Shown here piece by piece: positions 40,449 through 49,282 of a stretch of DNA of 49,689 bases. Position 1 is the stretch's first letter. Each line of letters starts with the position of its first letter. Position numbers and translations under genes: made by a program. The notes below the pieces were generated by a model. The model did no database searches. It saw only the letters and a list, made by a program, of their open reading frames with translations, and had not been told where the DNA came from. The stretch comes from Deltaproteobacteria bacterium (lineage in GTDB: Bacteria; Myxococcota_A; UBA796; SXON01): assembly GCA_947490345.1 (NCBI GenBank), contig CANLGL010000037.1, forward strand, positions 1-49,689, in the 5' to 3' direction.

Positions 40449-41696
40449 ATGCTGACCGTCGAGCAGGCCCTGACACGCATCCTGGCGGACGTGCGCGTCC
40501 TTCCCGCCGAGTCCGTCCCGCTGGCCGACGCCTACGATCGGCTGCTTGCGGAGCCCATTGTCGCCGCCATGGACCTGCCGCCTTGGGACAACAGTGCGAT
40601 GGATGGGTACGCGGTGCGCAGTGGCGACGTCCCTGGCCGCCTCCGCGTGCTCGAGACCATCGCCGCGGGCATGGTCGGCCAGTTTCAAGTCGAAGCGGGC
40701 ACCGGTACGCGGATCATGACCGGGGCGCCGATGCCCGAAGGTGCCGACGCGGTCGTGATGGTGGAGGACACGCGCACCGACGGCGACCACGTGGAGATCC
40801 AGACCGCGGCCCGGCCCCGGCAGCACGTGCGCAGCCGGGGCAGCGACGTCGCCGTAGGCCGACCTGTGCTGGATGCGGGGTCCCGCCTGTCCCCGAGCAC
40901 GGTGGGACTCCTTGCGAGTCTGGGACTGTCGCATTGCACCGTCGCGACCCGACCGCGTGTGGCAATCGTGTGCACGGGAGACGAAGTCGTGGCTCCAGGC
41001 CGTCCACTCGGCCCCGGGCAGATCTACAGCAGCAACAACCACGCGCTCGTCGGCCTGGTGCGTCAGGCTGGTGGCGTGCCCTTGGATTGGGGAAACTGCG
41101 CCGACGATCGCGAGGCGCTCCGTGCGCGGTTCACCGAGGCGGCGGGTACTGCGGACGTCGTCGTGAGCACCGGGGGCGTCAGCGTCGGCGACTTCGACTA
41201 CACCCGCGACGTGCTCTCCCAGGTGGACTTCTGGCGGGTGGCGATGAAACCCGGAAAGCCACTCGCGTACGGACAATTCGCCGGTCGCCCGTTCTTCGGC
41301 TTGCCCGGGAACCCGGTGAGTTGCGTGGTGAACTTCCTCCAGTTCGTCCGACCGGCGCTCAGGATGATGATGGGTGATCCACGACCGTACTTGCCGGTGG
41401 TCCACGCGGAGCTGCGTCGACCGATCCGGCGAGCGACCGGGCGTGTGGAGCTGCTCCGCGTGGCACTGGAGCGCGTGGACGGTCACTTGTTCGCGACGCC
41501 GGTCGGCGGGCACCAAGGCAGCAGCAATGTCCTCGGGATCGCTCAGGCGCATGGCTTCGCCCTCCTGGACGCCGACGCCGCCGAGATCGAGGGCAAGGTC
41601 CGCATCCAGATCATCGACCCAAGCTTCGATGACGGCGCGCTTCCTGGCTATGGCTGGGGCGCCCTCCCGAGCGACGACGGCCCATGCTGCCCGTAA
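40449..41696 (+). CDS. moeA: molybdopterin molybdenumtransferase MoeA
   Basis: A 415-residue enzyme that inserts molybdate into adenylylated molybdopterin. The N-terminal block DLPPWDNSAMDGYAVRSGD, GTRIMTGAPMPEGADAVVM, VAIVCTGDEVV, VSTGGVSVGDFDYT and FFGLPGNPVSCVVNF are all MoeA signatures in the right order, and the C-terminal domain IV is present. It starts two bases after the mltD stop. The substrate-generating partner MoaB is the fusion protein at 21846. The 3' end overlaps the thioesterase gene by 13 bases. Confidence 0.93.
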   Translation: MLTVEQALTRILADVRVLPAESVPLADAYDRLLAEPIVAAMDLPPWDNSAMDGYAVRSGDVPGRLRVLETIAAGMVGQFQVEAGTGTRIMTGAPMPEGADAVVMVEDTRTDGDHVEIQTAARPRQHVRSRGSDVAVGRPVLDAGSRLSPSTVGLLASLGLSHCTVATRPRVAIVCTGDEVVAPGRPLGPGQIYSSNNHALVGLVRQAGGVPLDWGNCADDREALRARFTEAAGTADVVVSTGGVSVGDFDYTRDVLSQVDFWRVAMKPGKPLAYGQFAGRPFFGLPGNPVSCVVNFLQFVRPALRMMMGDPRPYLPVVHAELRRPIRRATGRVELLRVALERVDGHLFATPVGGHQGSSNVLGIAQAHGFALLDADAAEIEGKVRIQIIDPSFDDGALPGYGWGALPSDDGPCCP

Positions 41697-42160
41697 ACCG
41701 CCAGGCCCGCGCCGCTGACAGCCGGGTTGAGATGACCCAGCTCGTCCTGCCAGAACACACCAACGCGCTGGGCACCATCTTCGGTGGCCAGGTTGCCGCT
41801 TGGATCGACATCTGCGGGGCGATTGCCGCCCAACGCTTCTGCCGGCGGCAGGTCGTCACCGCATCTATCGACGAGCTCATCTTCCTCCACCCCATCCAAC
41901 GGGGCCACATCGCGATTTTTCGCGCCACGGTCAACGCTGCCTGGACGCGATCCATGGAGGTGGGCGTGCGCGTCGAGGGGGAGGACCCGCTTACCGGGCT
42001 CCGCACCCACACCTCCAGCGCATATCTGACCTTCGTGGCGTTGGAGGCGGATGGCGAGAAGGCGCGCGTGCCGACGCTTGTGGCCGAAGGCGCGGACGAA
42101 GCGCGCCGCGTGGTCGAGGCAAACGCCCGACGCGCGCACCGGCTGCGTGATCGACGATGA
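41684..42160 (+). CDS. hotdog-fold acyl-CoA thioesterase
   Basis: A 158-residue enzyme of the YciA/BFIT-like acyl-CoA thioesterase family. ADSRVEMTQLVLPEHTNALG and TIFGGQVAAWIDICGAIAAQ contain the typical N-x-x-G-x-x-F-G-G-x-x-x-x-W-x-D block with the catalytic Asp. The final 20 residues are charged and helical. It would hydrolyse acyl-CoA; chain length is not predictable. ATG 41684 is used because it preserves the family N-terminus; ATG 41732 would remove it. The stop overlaps the maf start in an ATGA junction. Confidence 0.85.
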   Translation: MLPVNRQARAADSRVEMTQLVLPEHTNALGTIFGGQVAAWIDICGAIAAQRFCRRQVVTASIDELIFLHPIQRGHIAIFRATVNAAWTRSMEVGVRVEGEDPLTGLRTHTSSAYLTFVALEADGEKARVPTLVAEGADEARRVVEANARRAHRLRDRR

Positions 42161-42729
42161 GTCGATCGATCGTCCTGGCGTCAGCCTCTCCCCGGCGGCG
42201 TGACCTGCTGGCCGGGGCGGGGGTCGAATTCGTGGTTCGACCTGTCGAGTTCGACGAGGTTGTCTTCGAGGGTGAGGCGCCGCGCGCCTACACGCGGCGG
42301 GTGGCGATCGGGAAGGCCGTCGCCGCGGACGCACGCGACCCAGATGGCGGACCCGACCTCGTGGTGCTGGCGGCGGACACGACCGTGGCGCTTGACGAGT
42401 GGATCCCCGGGAAGCCCGGCTCTCGCGAACGCGCCATCGAGACGCTGTCACGACTCTCGGGGCGGACCCACCAGGTTCACACCGCGGTCGTCGTCCGCGG
42501 GAATCGACGCCTCTGGAGCCGACTGGTCACCACTGCCGTGCGGTTCCGCACCCTGGGCCGCGCTGAGATCGCGGCCTATGTGGACGGGGGCGAGCCCCTC
42601 GATCGCGCTGGCGGATACGCCATCCAAGGCGGCGCCGGCGCATTCGTCGACCGCATTGTCGGCAGCTACACCAACGTGGTCGGGCTGCCGCTACGAGAGA
42701 CCCTGGAGTTGCTCCAGGCGGCACGATAG
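42157..42729 (+). CDS. maf: Maf-like nucleoside triphosphate pyrophosphatase
   Basis: A 190-residue house-cleaning pyrophosphatase. The N-terminal LASASPRRRDLLAGAG is the Maf signature, followed by LAADTTVALDEWIPGKPGS, with the catalytic Asp, then ALSRLSGRTHQVHTAV-like spacing (SRLSGRTHQVHTAVVV) and LDRAGGYAIQGGAGAFVDRI. Maf removes pyrophosphate from modified or canonical dTTP/UTP and is linked to septum control. Length is normal. The gene lies in the moeA-yggS operon. Confidence 0.92.
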   Translation: MSRSIVLASASPRRRDLLAGAGVEFVVRPVEFDEVVFEGEAPRAYTRRVAIGKAVAADARDPDGGPDLVVLAADTTVALDEWIPGKPGSRERAIETLSRLSGRTHQVHTAVVVRGNRRLWSRLVTTAVRFRTLGRAEIAAYVDGGEPLDRAGGYAIQGGAGAFVDRIVGSYTNVVGLPLRETLELLQAAR

Positions 42730-42739
42730 GCGCGGCGGC

Positions 42740-43393
42740 ATGAGCATCGCCGACAACCTCGCGGTGATCCGCGCCGCACTTCCCCCGACGGTGACGCTGG
42801 TTGCGGTCAGTAAGACGCGCCCCGCCAGCATCGTCGCCGAAGCGCTCACGGCCGGGCATGTCGATTTCGGGGAGAACTACGCGCAGGAGCTGCGCGACAA
42901 AGCCGATGAGCTGGGACCAGGGCCGAGGTGGCACTTCATCGGCAGCCTGCAACGAAACAAGGTCAAGTACGTGGTCGGCCGGGCGATCCTCATCCACGAC
43001 GTCGACAGCATCGAGCTTGCGGAGGAGATCGGCAAACGCTCCGGCAGCACACCGACAGCGATCCTCGTCGGGGTCAACATGGGCGAGCTCCAGAAGTCCG
43101 GCGTCCCGACGGCGCGCGCCCTGGAGTTTGCGCGGGCGTTGATGCGGGTCCCGGGGGTGTCGCTTCGAGGGCTGATGACAATCCCGCCAGCGACAGAGGA
43201 CCCGGCGGCCGCGGCACCCTACTTCGCCGAATTGGCAGCTCTGGCCGCGGTCGGGAGGGCTGACGGACTCCCGCTCCACGAGCTGTCGATGGGCATGAGC
43301 CACGACTGGGCGGTCGCCATTGCCCACGGCGCGACCCTGGTGCGGGTGGGCACCGCGATTTTCGGAGCCCGGCGGCCGATCACCGAAACGTGA
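42740..43393 (+). CDS. yggS: YggS-family pyridoxal phosphate homeostasis protein
   Basis: A 217-residue PLP-binding protein of the alanine-racemase fold type III. The PLP Lys is in LVAVSKTRPAS; HVDFGENYAQEL, WHFIGSLQRNKVKYV and LSMGMSHDWAVAIAHG are family signatures, as is RVGTAIFGAR at the end. It keeps PLP levels balanced; no catalytic activity is known. It is the last gene of the rightward operon, 10 bases after maf, and its end overlaps the convergent PEGA protein gene by 14 bases. Confidence 0.93.
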   Translation: MSIADNLAVIRAALPPTVTLVAVSKTRPASIVAEALTAGHVDFGENYAQELRDKADELGPGPRWHFIGSLQRNKVKYVVGRAILIHDVDSIELAEEIGKRSGSTPTAILVGVNMGELQKSGVPTARALEFARALMRVPGVSLRGLMTIPPATEDPAAAAPYFAELAALAAVGRADGLPLHELSMGMSHDWAVAIAHGATLVRVGTAIFGARRPITET

Positions 43394-44510
43394 AAACGAC
43401 CTCGGTCCCCCGTCCTTCGTCGATCCGCACCCTCTGGGTCAGGGTCCGTCCCGTCCTGATTGACGTGACGGTGACGGTGTGGTTGCCGATGGGAAGCTCG
43501 TAGTCTTCAAGTTTCCCCACGCTTCCGTGACCCTTCCCGTCGATGCGAATGCGGGCTTCTTCATCGGTGTGCAGGCGGAGGCGACCTGCCGGGGTGGCGG
43601 GGATGCCGATCACCTTCGCGGGGGAGTCGGCAGCGACCGGCGGGACCACCGGCGGCTTCGAAGCCGGGGCCGGCGACGCGTCCAACACCGGCACCGGCAC
43701 CGGCAGCGGCTCCGGCGGCGGCCTCAGCGGCGGCGCAGGCACGGCGTCTGCCTCCGTCACCAGTTCGGCGACGGCCGGCGTCGCCGGGCGAACTCGGTAC
43801 CAGACGTAGCCCCCAGCGACGATCAGGAGCGCGACCCCCACCGCGGCCCACGCCGCCGCCGGGATCGGCCGTTCCTCGTGGCCCGAGCGCTGCGTCCGCG
43901 GCACGAACGGGGCGGGCGGCGGGCGAGCGAACGGGTCAATACCCCGGGCGACGCTGGGTCGGCGCGGCGGGGCCGCCGCCGGGATGGCCGTGAAGAAATC
44001 CTCCTCAGCGGGCACCGTCTCGGCTTCAGGCGCCGGCGGCTCCGGCGGCTCCGGTCGCGCTGGCGCCACCAACCCCCTCCGGGCGGCTTGTGGTTCCTCG
44101 GTCGCGAGCTGCGCTCGCTCACGACGTTCGCGGCCCCGTCGCGCGTCCTGATCCTCCACCACCGTGCGGGCGCTGCGATCCAATCCGGTCCATCGCAACC
44201 GCGACTCCCAGGCTTCGTCCACGACCTCGTCATTCGCATCGCCCGCCTGGGACTTCTCGGCAAACCCGGCGGCCCGCACCCCGGCGGGAGCGACAGCACG
44301 CGGCTGGCCTACGAAAAGGCGCGCGGGTCCTGTCTGCGGCTCGTCTTCCGGAGAGTCCGCGACCTCCTCCTGTGGAGTGGGCCCGTCAGCGAACGGCATC
44401 AACAGCGGCGGCGGGCTGGGAAGGTCGATGCGAAGCGGGCGGTCGTCCACCAAAAGCGCTGAGGGCCGTGCGAACAGCCGATTTTTCGGACCTCCGCCAG
44501 CGCTAGACAA
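43380..44510 (-). CDS. single-pass membrane protein with C-terminal PEGA-like domain
   Basis: A 376-residue protein. Residues 1-210 are hydrophilic and Pro/Arg/Glu-rich, with little predicted fold. A membrane helix at about 217-238 (AAWAAVGVALLIVAGGYVWY) is followed by a long Pro-rich stretch and, from about 305, a PEGA-like beta domain (RIRIDGKGHGSVGKLEDYEL, then NHTVTVTSIRTGRTL). PEGA domains are carbohydrate-facing surface modules. The start is uncertain: TTG 44510 sits 4 bases from the upstream stop, but a downstream GTG near 44453 would give LVDDRPLRID as N-terminus. It is the last gene of a four-gene operon. Confidence 0.65.
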   Translation of the reverse strand: MSSAGGGPKNRLFARPSALLVDDRPLRIDLPSPPPLLMPFADGPTPQEEVADSPEDEPQTGPARLFVGQPRAVAPAGVRAAGFAEKSQAGDANDEVVDEAWESRLRWTGLDRSARTVVEDQDARRGRERRERAQLATEEPQAARRGLVAPARPEPPEPPAPEAETVPAEEDFFTAIPAAAPPRRPSVARGIDPFARPPPAPFVPRTQRSGHEERPIPAAAWAAVGVALLIVAGGYVWYRVRPATPAVAELVTEADAVPAPPLRPPPEPLPVPVPVLDASPAPASKPPVVPPVAADSPAKVIGIPATPAGRLRLHTDEEARIRIDGKGHGSVGKLEDYELPIGNHTVTVTSIRTGRTLTQRVRIDEGRGTEVVFTFR

Positions 44511-44513
44511 GCG

Positions 44514-45008
44514 TCAGTCCTGGTCCCAGAGCCGGTCGATCGGTCCGGCGCCCTTGGCGACGAACGAGCGCGCATCCGCCTCGCGCGTCGTGGCGACGGC
44601 GACGGTAAGGCCGGTGGACGACATGGCGCTGGTGAAGACTCCGCCTCGGATCAGGGCGTTCACCGAGCGGCGGAGCGTACGCTGCTGATCCGCGTCCAAT
44701 CCCCGAAACAGATTGTCGGCACGGACGTGCTTGGGCTCGATGTACCCCTTGTCCAGGAGCAGGCCGACAAGCGCGCGTACCAGCGCGCGCGCCGGCAACT
44801 CGTTGGCCTGAGGCGGCGGCGCACCGTTCCACCACGTCTCCAACCCGCCCGCGACGCGAACCCGTTCGACCGCGGCGGCGTCGAGCTTGAGGTCCGACGG
44901 CAACGACCCGTCCGCGACCAGCACGCGGATGATCTCGAATGGATGCAACTCCAGCCACTTGGCCACCTGCTCCACGCTCATCCGCTGAAACAACTCAAGA
45001 CCAGCCAT
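44514..45008 (-). CDS. uncharacterised 164-residue protein with HTH-like N-terminus
   Basis: I do not recognise this protein. The first 55 residues (MSVEQVAKWLELHPFEIIRV, LPSDLKLDAAAVERVRVAGG) look like a small helical DNA- or protein-binding domain similar in pattern to excisionase-type helix-turn-helix units. The C-terminal part contains a helical stretch near ADQQRTLRRSVNALIRG followed by a beta-like stretch. No membrane segment or signal. ATG 45008 overlaps the stop of the coiled-coil gene as TGATG, so the two are translationally coupled, and the PEGA protein gene follows by three bases. Confidence 0.6.
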   Translation of the reverse strand: MAGLELFQRMSVEQVAKWLELHPFEIIRVLVADGSLPSDLKLDAAAVERVRVAGGLETWWNGAPPPQANELPARALVRALVGLLLDKGYIEPKHVRADNLFRGLDADQQRTLRRSVNALIRGGVFTSAMSSTGLTVAVATTREADARSFVAKGAGPIDRLWDQD

Positions 45009-45931
45009 CAGCCCTCCTCATCCGCAAGCATCGTGGCCCGCACCCAGAGTCCGTACAGTTCGATGCCCGCGGCCGACAGCTCGTCGGCCTCCTCGCGCAG
45101 CGCATCGATCTCTTCCAGTGCCCGCTCGTTGAGGTCCCCGGCCAGCGCGCAGTCGCCCAGCCAGACCTGCACCGCGAGGCACCCCGCAAGCTCCGTGTAT
45201 TGAATCGGCGCCGAGCCCGCCCCCACCGCAGTGAGCAGTCGCGACACCGCCGCGACGACCCGATAGGCAAAGAGCGACGCCAGGTCCTCCTTCCGCTCGG
45301 CCCAGTCGCGACATACAGCAAACGGAACCGGGAGGACCGCGACCAGGGCCTCGGGTGTTCCCTCGGCCGGATCGACAGCGAAGAGGACACCCACTCCCAC
45401 CAGATCGAGCCCCAACGCCGGCGGACCCGCGTTGCTGGCGGCGATCACCGGCTCCAGCCGACGGCGCACGCGCTCGTGGTGATCGAGAATCGCCCGACGG
45501 TAGCTGGCTGGCAGCGAGCCGAGCTGCGCTTCCACCTCGACGAATTTCTCGTACTCCTCGACCGCCGCGGCGACCTCGGGATCTTCGAGCTGTTTGGCCA
45601 GCGCCGCCTCACGCTCGCGAATCGCCGCGTCGAGCGCGGCCGCCCGGGCCTCGATCACGGTTCGGTCGGTGCTGAGGCCCTCACGAAGGGCCGCGCGCTC
45701 ACGCCGTTCGGCCTCCATCGCGACCTGGGACTGCCGCTCACGAAGCTCTGCGCGCAAGGTGGCCAGCGCCAAAAGCTGACGCTGCGCCTCTTCGATCGCG
45801 CGGCGGGCGGCGTCCTCGTCCTTGTCCACCTCGGCCATGGAGCCGGCGAACTCACCATCCGCCCGGGATTTCCAGATCGCGATCTCTTCGAGCACCGCGA
45901 TTACCGCCGGATTGTTGGCGTTTGCACTCAT
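45008..45931 (-). CDS. coiled-coil protein of unknown function
   Basis: A 307-residue protein. Residues about 25-130 are a highly charged coiled coil rich in Ala, Glu and Arg; the rest (for example PALGLDLVGVGVLFAV and LASLFAYRVVAAVSRLLTAV) is a folded alpha/beta domain of unknown type with two isolated cysteines. No signal peptide or membrane helix is visible. The start ATG 45931 is preceded closely by a GGGGAGAAGG purine run. It lies 9 bases after the nuclease lipoprotein stop and is coupled to the next gene. The association with a nuclease, an HTH-like protein and a PEGA protein is consistent, but no joint function can be proposed from sequence. Confidence 0.6.
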   Translation of the reverse strand: MSANANNPAVIAVLEEIAIWKSRADGEFAGSMAEVDKDEDAARRAIEEAQRQLLALATLRAELRERQSQVAMEAERRERAALREGLSTDRTVIEARAAALDAAIREREAALAKQLEDPEVAAAVEEYEKFVEVEAQLGSLPASYRRAILDHHERVRRRLEPVIAASNAGPPALGLDLVGVGVLFAVDPAEGTPEALVAVLPVPFAVCRDWAERKEDLASLFAYRVVAAVSRLLTAVGAGSAPIQYTELAGCLAVQVWLGDCALAGDLNERALEEIDALREEADELSAAGIELYGLWVRATMLADEEG

Positions 45932-45940
45932 CCTTCTCCC

Positions 45941-46576
45941 CTACTCACAGGTGGCCCAGAGGCCGATGTTTTTTGCCTTCGCGGCGTCCTGTGAGGCGTA
46001 CAGGACGTCGGCCAGACGAATGTTGTCGAAGTCTTCGTACACCCGGGCGTAACCATTGCGGATGATCATGTCGTCAAAGAGCAACTCCGCCGCGGCGAGC
46101 GCATCCGCCTCATCCGGCAGAGTACAGTCCCCGGCCTCGCACCCCGCGAGGTCGAACGTAGCGGTCTCCTCGGTCAGAAAAATGTAGGCGAGTGCCCGAT
46201 CGTAGGCGTCGGTGCACGTCCGGTCGAAGCTCAGGATCACTTGGCGGTACAATAGCGTGGCGCGAGTGAAGTTCTCGGCTTCGACGCCGTAGCAATCGGC
46301 CACCTCACCTTCGTCGTGGGCGATTTCAGGCGCATCGACGCCCAACATCCGGACCGTCAGGACCGGAAGCTCGCCGTCATCGGCCGTCCCCCCCCCGTCG
46401 TCGCCGGTGTCATCGGTGACAACGTCCCCACCAAAGTCGACCTCCGAAGCGGTCACTACCTTGACGGTGTCCCCGTCGAGGGTCTCGACAACGTACCCGA
46501 GCACGTCGGGAGCACAGTGCGGGCCCTCCACTATCGGAACCTCATCGAGCGAACAGGCGGACAACAAGAGCAACAT
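45941..46576 (-). CDS. thermonuclease (SNase)-family lipoprotein
   Basis: A 211-residue lipoprotein with MLLLLSAC as signal (lipidated Cys 8). The staphylococcal-nuclease fold is complete and its catalytic residues align: Asp in TLDGDTVKVV, Arg76 and Glu84 in VRMLGVDAPE, YGVEA, and Arg127 in AYDRALAYIF. An Asp/Gly/Thr-rich insert of about 30 residues separates the first two strands and resembles the spacers of other lipoproteins here. It should degrade DNA or RNA at the cell surface, using calcium. ATG 46576 has GAGGTGG about 9-10 bases upstream. First gene of a four-gene leftward operon. Confidence 0.82.
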   Translation of the reverse strand: MLLLLSACSLDEVPIVEGPHCAPDVLGYVVETLDGDTVKVVTASEVDFGGDVVTDDTGDDGGGTADDGELPVLTVRMLGVDAPEIAHDEGEVADCYGVEAENFTRATLLYRQVILSFDRTCTDAYDRALAYIFLTEETATFDLAGCEAGDCTLPDEADALAAAELLFDDMIIRNGYARVYEDFDNIRLADVLYASQDAAKAKNIGLWATCE

Positions 46577-46611
46577 GACCCAGCGCCACCTCGACGCTCG
46601 GACAGGGTACC

Positions 46612-48054
46612 ATGCGCACGACCCACAGGCCCGTGTCGGACCCCTCTCCCATCTCCGTCGCATCGACGCTACCGAACCTCGAGGCCCACGGTCTCGGAAA
46701 GCGCTTCGACATCTACCATAATGACCGATCTCGCTTCTTCGAGTTCCTCGGGAGCCGCAACCACCACCGCGAACACTGGGCGGTTCGCGGCCTCGATCTA
46801 TCGGTTTTACCAGGCCAGGCTCTCGGTGTGGTCGGCAGCAACGGGGCCGGAAAAAGCACGGTGCTGCGGCTGCTTGCCGGCATCACCGAACCCACCGAGG
46901 GGCATGTCACCACCCGTGGTCGCGTTTCGGCCCTGCTCGACCTCGGGGTGGGCTTTCAGGACGCCTTCTCTGGCCGCGAAAACGTGGAGCTCAATTGCCA
47001 ACTCCTCGGCCTCGGACGCGAACAGATTGAAGAGAGAATGCCGGAGATCATTCGTTTTGCGGAGCTCGGCGAGTTCATCGACGACCCGATTCGTACCTAC
47101 TCGACCGGAATGTCGCTCCGCTTGGGATTCTCCGTTGCGGTTCACGTCGACGCCGACGTGCTGATCGTCGATGAGGTGCTCGCCGTAGGCGACCAGTACT
47201 TTCAGCGGAAGTGTATCCGGCGCATCGAGTCGCTCCTCGAGCGCGGCACCTCCCTCATCCTGGTCACGCACGACCTGCACGCCGTGCGCGCATTGTGTCG
47301 CGATGTCGTGTGGCTCGATCAAGGACGGGCGCGCGCGCGCGGCCCGGCACGCGAAGTGGTCGACGCCTATTTGGATCTGGAGCGGGTCCGCAGCGCCCGC
47401 TCGCGCGGCGACGCGGTGGAGCCGGCGCCGCTCGCACCTCGGCAAGCCTCCCGCGCGGTGGCTCAGCCCCCCGGGCCCGTTCTGGAAGCCGACCCCGTCA
47501 TTCAGGCGGCCGTGCTTCATGCGGCGATGATCCCTGACGCCGCCGAACTTTTTCGCGAGGCAGCCGGGGAAGCGCCGCGCGTGGCCGAAGGAGAGACCCT
47601 CCTCGTCAGCGGCACCGGGGAAGCGCGAATCCTTCGGGTCCAACTTCTCGACCAAGCAGGCGTCGAGCACGAACGGTTCCAAACCGGTCAGGCCCTGGTG
47701 GTGGCGGTCAGCTTCCGTACCATCGAGCCGGTCGAGGACCCCATCTTCGGCGTGGCGCTGTTTCGGAACGACGGGACCTATGTTTTTGGGCCGAACACCG
47801 CCTTCGACCAGGTGCTCAAAGGCCAGTACCACGGCATCTACACCGTCTTTGTCCACTACCCCGACCTCCCGCTTTTGGCGGGCACCTACCGGGTGAGCGT
47901 CGCGATTTACGATCGCGGCCATGTTCGCCCGATGGCGTGGCACAACCAGCTGTACGAGTTCACTGTCGTCACCGATGTAGAGGACCACGGTCTGGTGCGA
48001 CTCGCTCACCGGTGGGGACTGTTGGCCCATCACGACGGGACTGGCGCGCGTTGA
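46612..48054 (+). CDS. polysaccharide-export ABC ATPase, Wzt-like
   Basis: A 480-residue ABC ATPase. Walker A is VVGSNGAGKST (residues 74-83), the signature motif follows as YSTGMSLRLGFSVAVHVDADVLIVDE (cut here to the ABC-2 export pattern) and the switch His in LVTHDLHAVRAL. The C-terminal part from about 330 matches the Wzt C-terminal carbohydrate-binding domain, with VSFRTIEPVEDPIFGVALFR and LLAGTYRVSVAIYDRG. Such proteins energise export of undecaprenyl-linked O-antigen and recognise its terminus. No Wzm permease is next to it. ATG 46612 has AGGG 4 bases upstream. It overlaps the glycosyltransferase gene by four bases. Confidence 0.88.
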   Translation: MRTTHRPVSDPSPISVASTLPNLEAHGLGKRFDIYHNDRSRFFEFLGSRNHHREHWAVRGLDLSVLPGQALGVVGSNGAGKSTVLRLLAGITEPTEGHVTTRGRVSALLDLGVGFQDAFSGRENVELNCQLLGLGREQIEERMPEIIRFAELGEFIDDPIRTYSTGMSLRLGFSVAVHVDADVLIVDEVLAVGDQYFQRKCIRRIESLLERGTSLILVTHDLHAVRALCRDVVWLDQGRARARGPAREVVDAYLDLERVRSARSRGDAVEPAPLAPRQASRAVAQPPGPVLEADPVIQAAVLHAAMIPDAAELFREAAGEAPRVAEGETLLVSGTGEARILRVQLLDQAGVEHERFQTGQALVVAVSFRTIEPVEDPIFGVALFRNDGTYVFGPNTAFDQVLKGQYHGIYTVFVHYPDLPLLAGTYRVSVAIYDRGHVRPMAWHNQLYEFTVVTDVEDHGLVRLAHRWGLLAHHDGTGAR

Positions 48055-49268
48055 GCGCCTCGGTGCTGGTCATCGGCGACTGCGGCGACCACGGCTTCGC
48101 TGCGCTCCGTACCCGGCACTTCGCCGCGGCCATCGGCGATTCGGCCGTGGTGGTCGATCATCGTGCTGACGTTGTCGCGACGGCTATGAGCCTCCGCCCA
48201 CGCGCCCTGGTGACAGCAGGAAACCACGGACCGACGCGAGCCGCACTGCGGATTCTGGGCGAGGTGGATCCCGAACTACCAGCCTGGATCGACGTCGCCG
48301 GGGACCCGTTCGCCGAAGCGCAGGGCGCAGCGGGTGAGCGTCGGGCGCTGGTCGCCGCCGAAGCAACCGCGGTCTGGGCCCCCGCGTTCGCGCGGGGGGA
48401 CGCGTTCTCGACTGTTTGCGACGCCGGTCGCGACGCCCTCTTCGGCGCCCTCGGCGTCCTTGGTCGGCTCCCGCTTTGGCAGGCGGGGTCCGAACCGCTG
48501 CACGTCGTCCCCTGCGCGGCTGAGTTTGGTGATGCCCCCTCGGCCCCCCGGGAACCTGGCCTGCGGATCGCGCTGCTCGGGGGATTCAACACCTGGTTCG
48601 ACGACGAGACGCTCTCGGCGGGCATCGAACTGGCCATGGAGCGCGGCCCCGTCCGCGTCGATGTCTTCGGCGGCTCGATCGAGGGCCACCACGAAGCCGG
48701 CTTCGCTCGGTTCCGCGCCCGGGCGCTGAAAAGCGTATGGTCGGAGAGGTTCAGCTTTGAGGGCTGGGTCCCGCACGCGGAGCTCGCCGCTCGCACGGCG
48801 CATTGCCACGTCACGGTGTGCCTGGACCGCCCCGGCGCCGAAGCCCGACTCGGGGCGCGCACCCGGGTGCTGTACGCCCTTCACCGCGGTCTGCGCGTCC
48901 TCGCCACTGCCGCCTCCCCGGTGGTGGCCGAGGCCGTCGCCGCCGGGCTGGTGGAGCCCCTGGATGTCGCGAGCTGCCCCGGCACGGGACCGGCGGTCGA
49001 GGCCCTCGCCGCCGCCCTGCTTCAGCCGCGGGCCGCACCTCCGGCGCTGGCGAGAGATGCCTGGCTCGCGAAGCGGTCGGTGCTGGCCACGACAGCCATC
49101 CTCCGCCACTGGGCCTCCGCCCCAACTCGCAGCGCCCCGGCCCCGGCGGCGGATGCCCTTCTCGCGGTGACGCTGGAGCGCGATCGCCTGCGCGCCGAAC
49201 TCAACGAGCACCGGGGCGCCGCGAGTTTTCGCCTCTTGGACCGGGTGAATCGGCTGGTGCGCCGGTAG
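48051..49268 (+). CDS. glycosyltransferase, GT4-like
   Basis: A 405-residue protein with two Rossmann-like halves. The N-terminal half (SASVLVIGDCGDHGFAALRT, VTAGNHGPTRAALRIL) and the C-terminal half (IALLGGFNTWFDDETLSAGI, HRGLRVLATAASPVVAEAVA) follow the GT-B plan of group-1 glycosyltransferases; the acidic residues that contact the sugar nucleotide are not certain. A helical tail with coiled-coil character (LERDRLRAELNEHRGAASFR) ends the protein. TTG 48051 overlaps the ABC ATPase stop (TTGA). It probably acts in synthesis of the polymer exported by the Wzt-like system. Confidence 0.75.
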   Translation: MSASVLVIGDCGDHGFAALRTRHFAAAIGDSAVVVDHRADVVATAMSLRPRALVTAGNHGPTRAALRILGEVDPELPAWIDVAGDPFAEAQGAAGERRALVAAEATAVWAPAFARGDAFSTVCDAGRDALFGALGVLGRLPLWQAGSEPLHVVPCAAEFGDAPSAPREPGLRIALLGGFNTWFDDETLSAGIELAMERGPVRVDVFGGSIEGHHEAGFARFRARALKSVWSERFSFEGWVPHAELAARTAHCHVTVCLDRPGAEARLGARTRVLYALHRGLRVLATAASPVVAEAVAAGLVEPLDVASCPGTGPAVEALAAALLQPRAAPPALARDAWLAKRSVLATTAILRHWASAPTRSAPAPAADALLAVTLERDRLRAELNEHRGAASFRLLDRVNRLVRR

Positions 49269-49282
49269 TCCATCCGGCCGCG

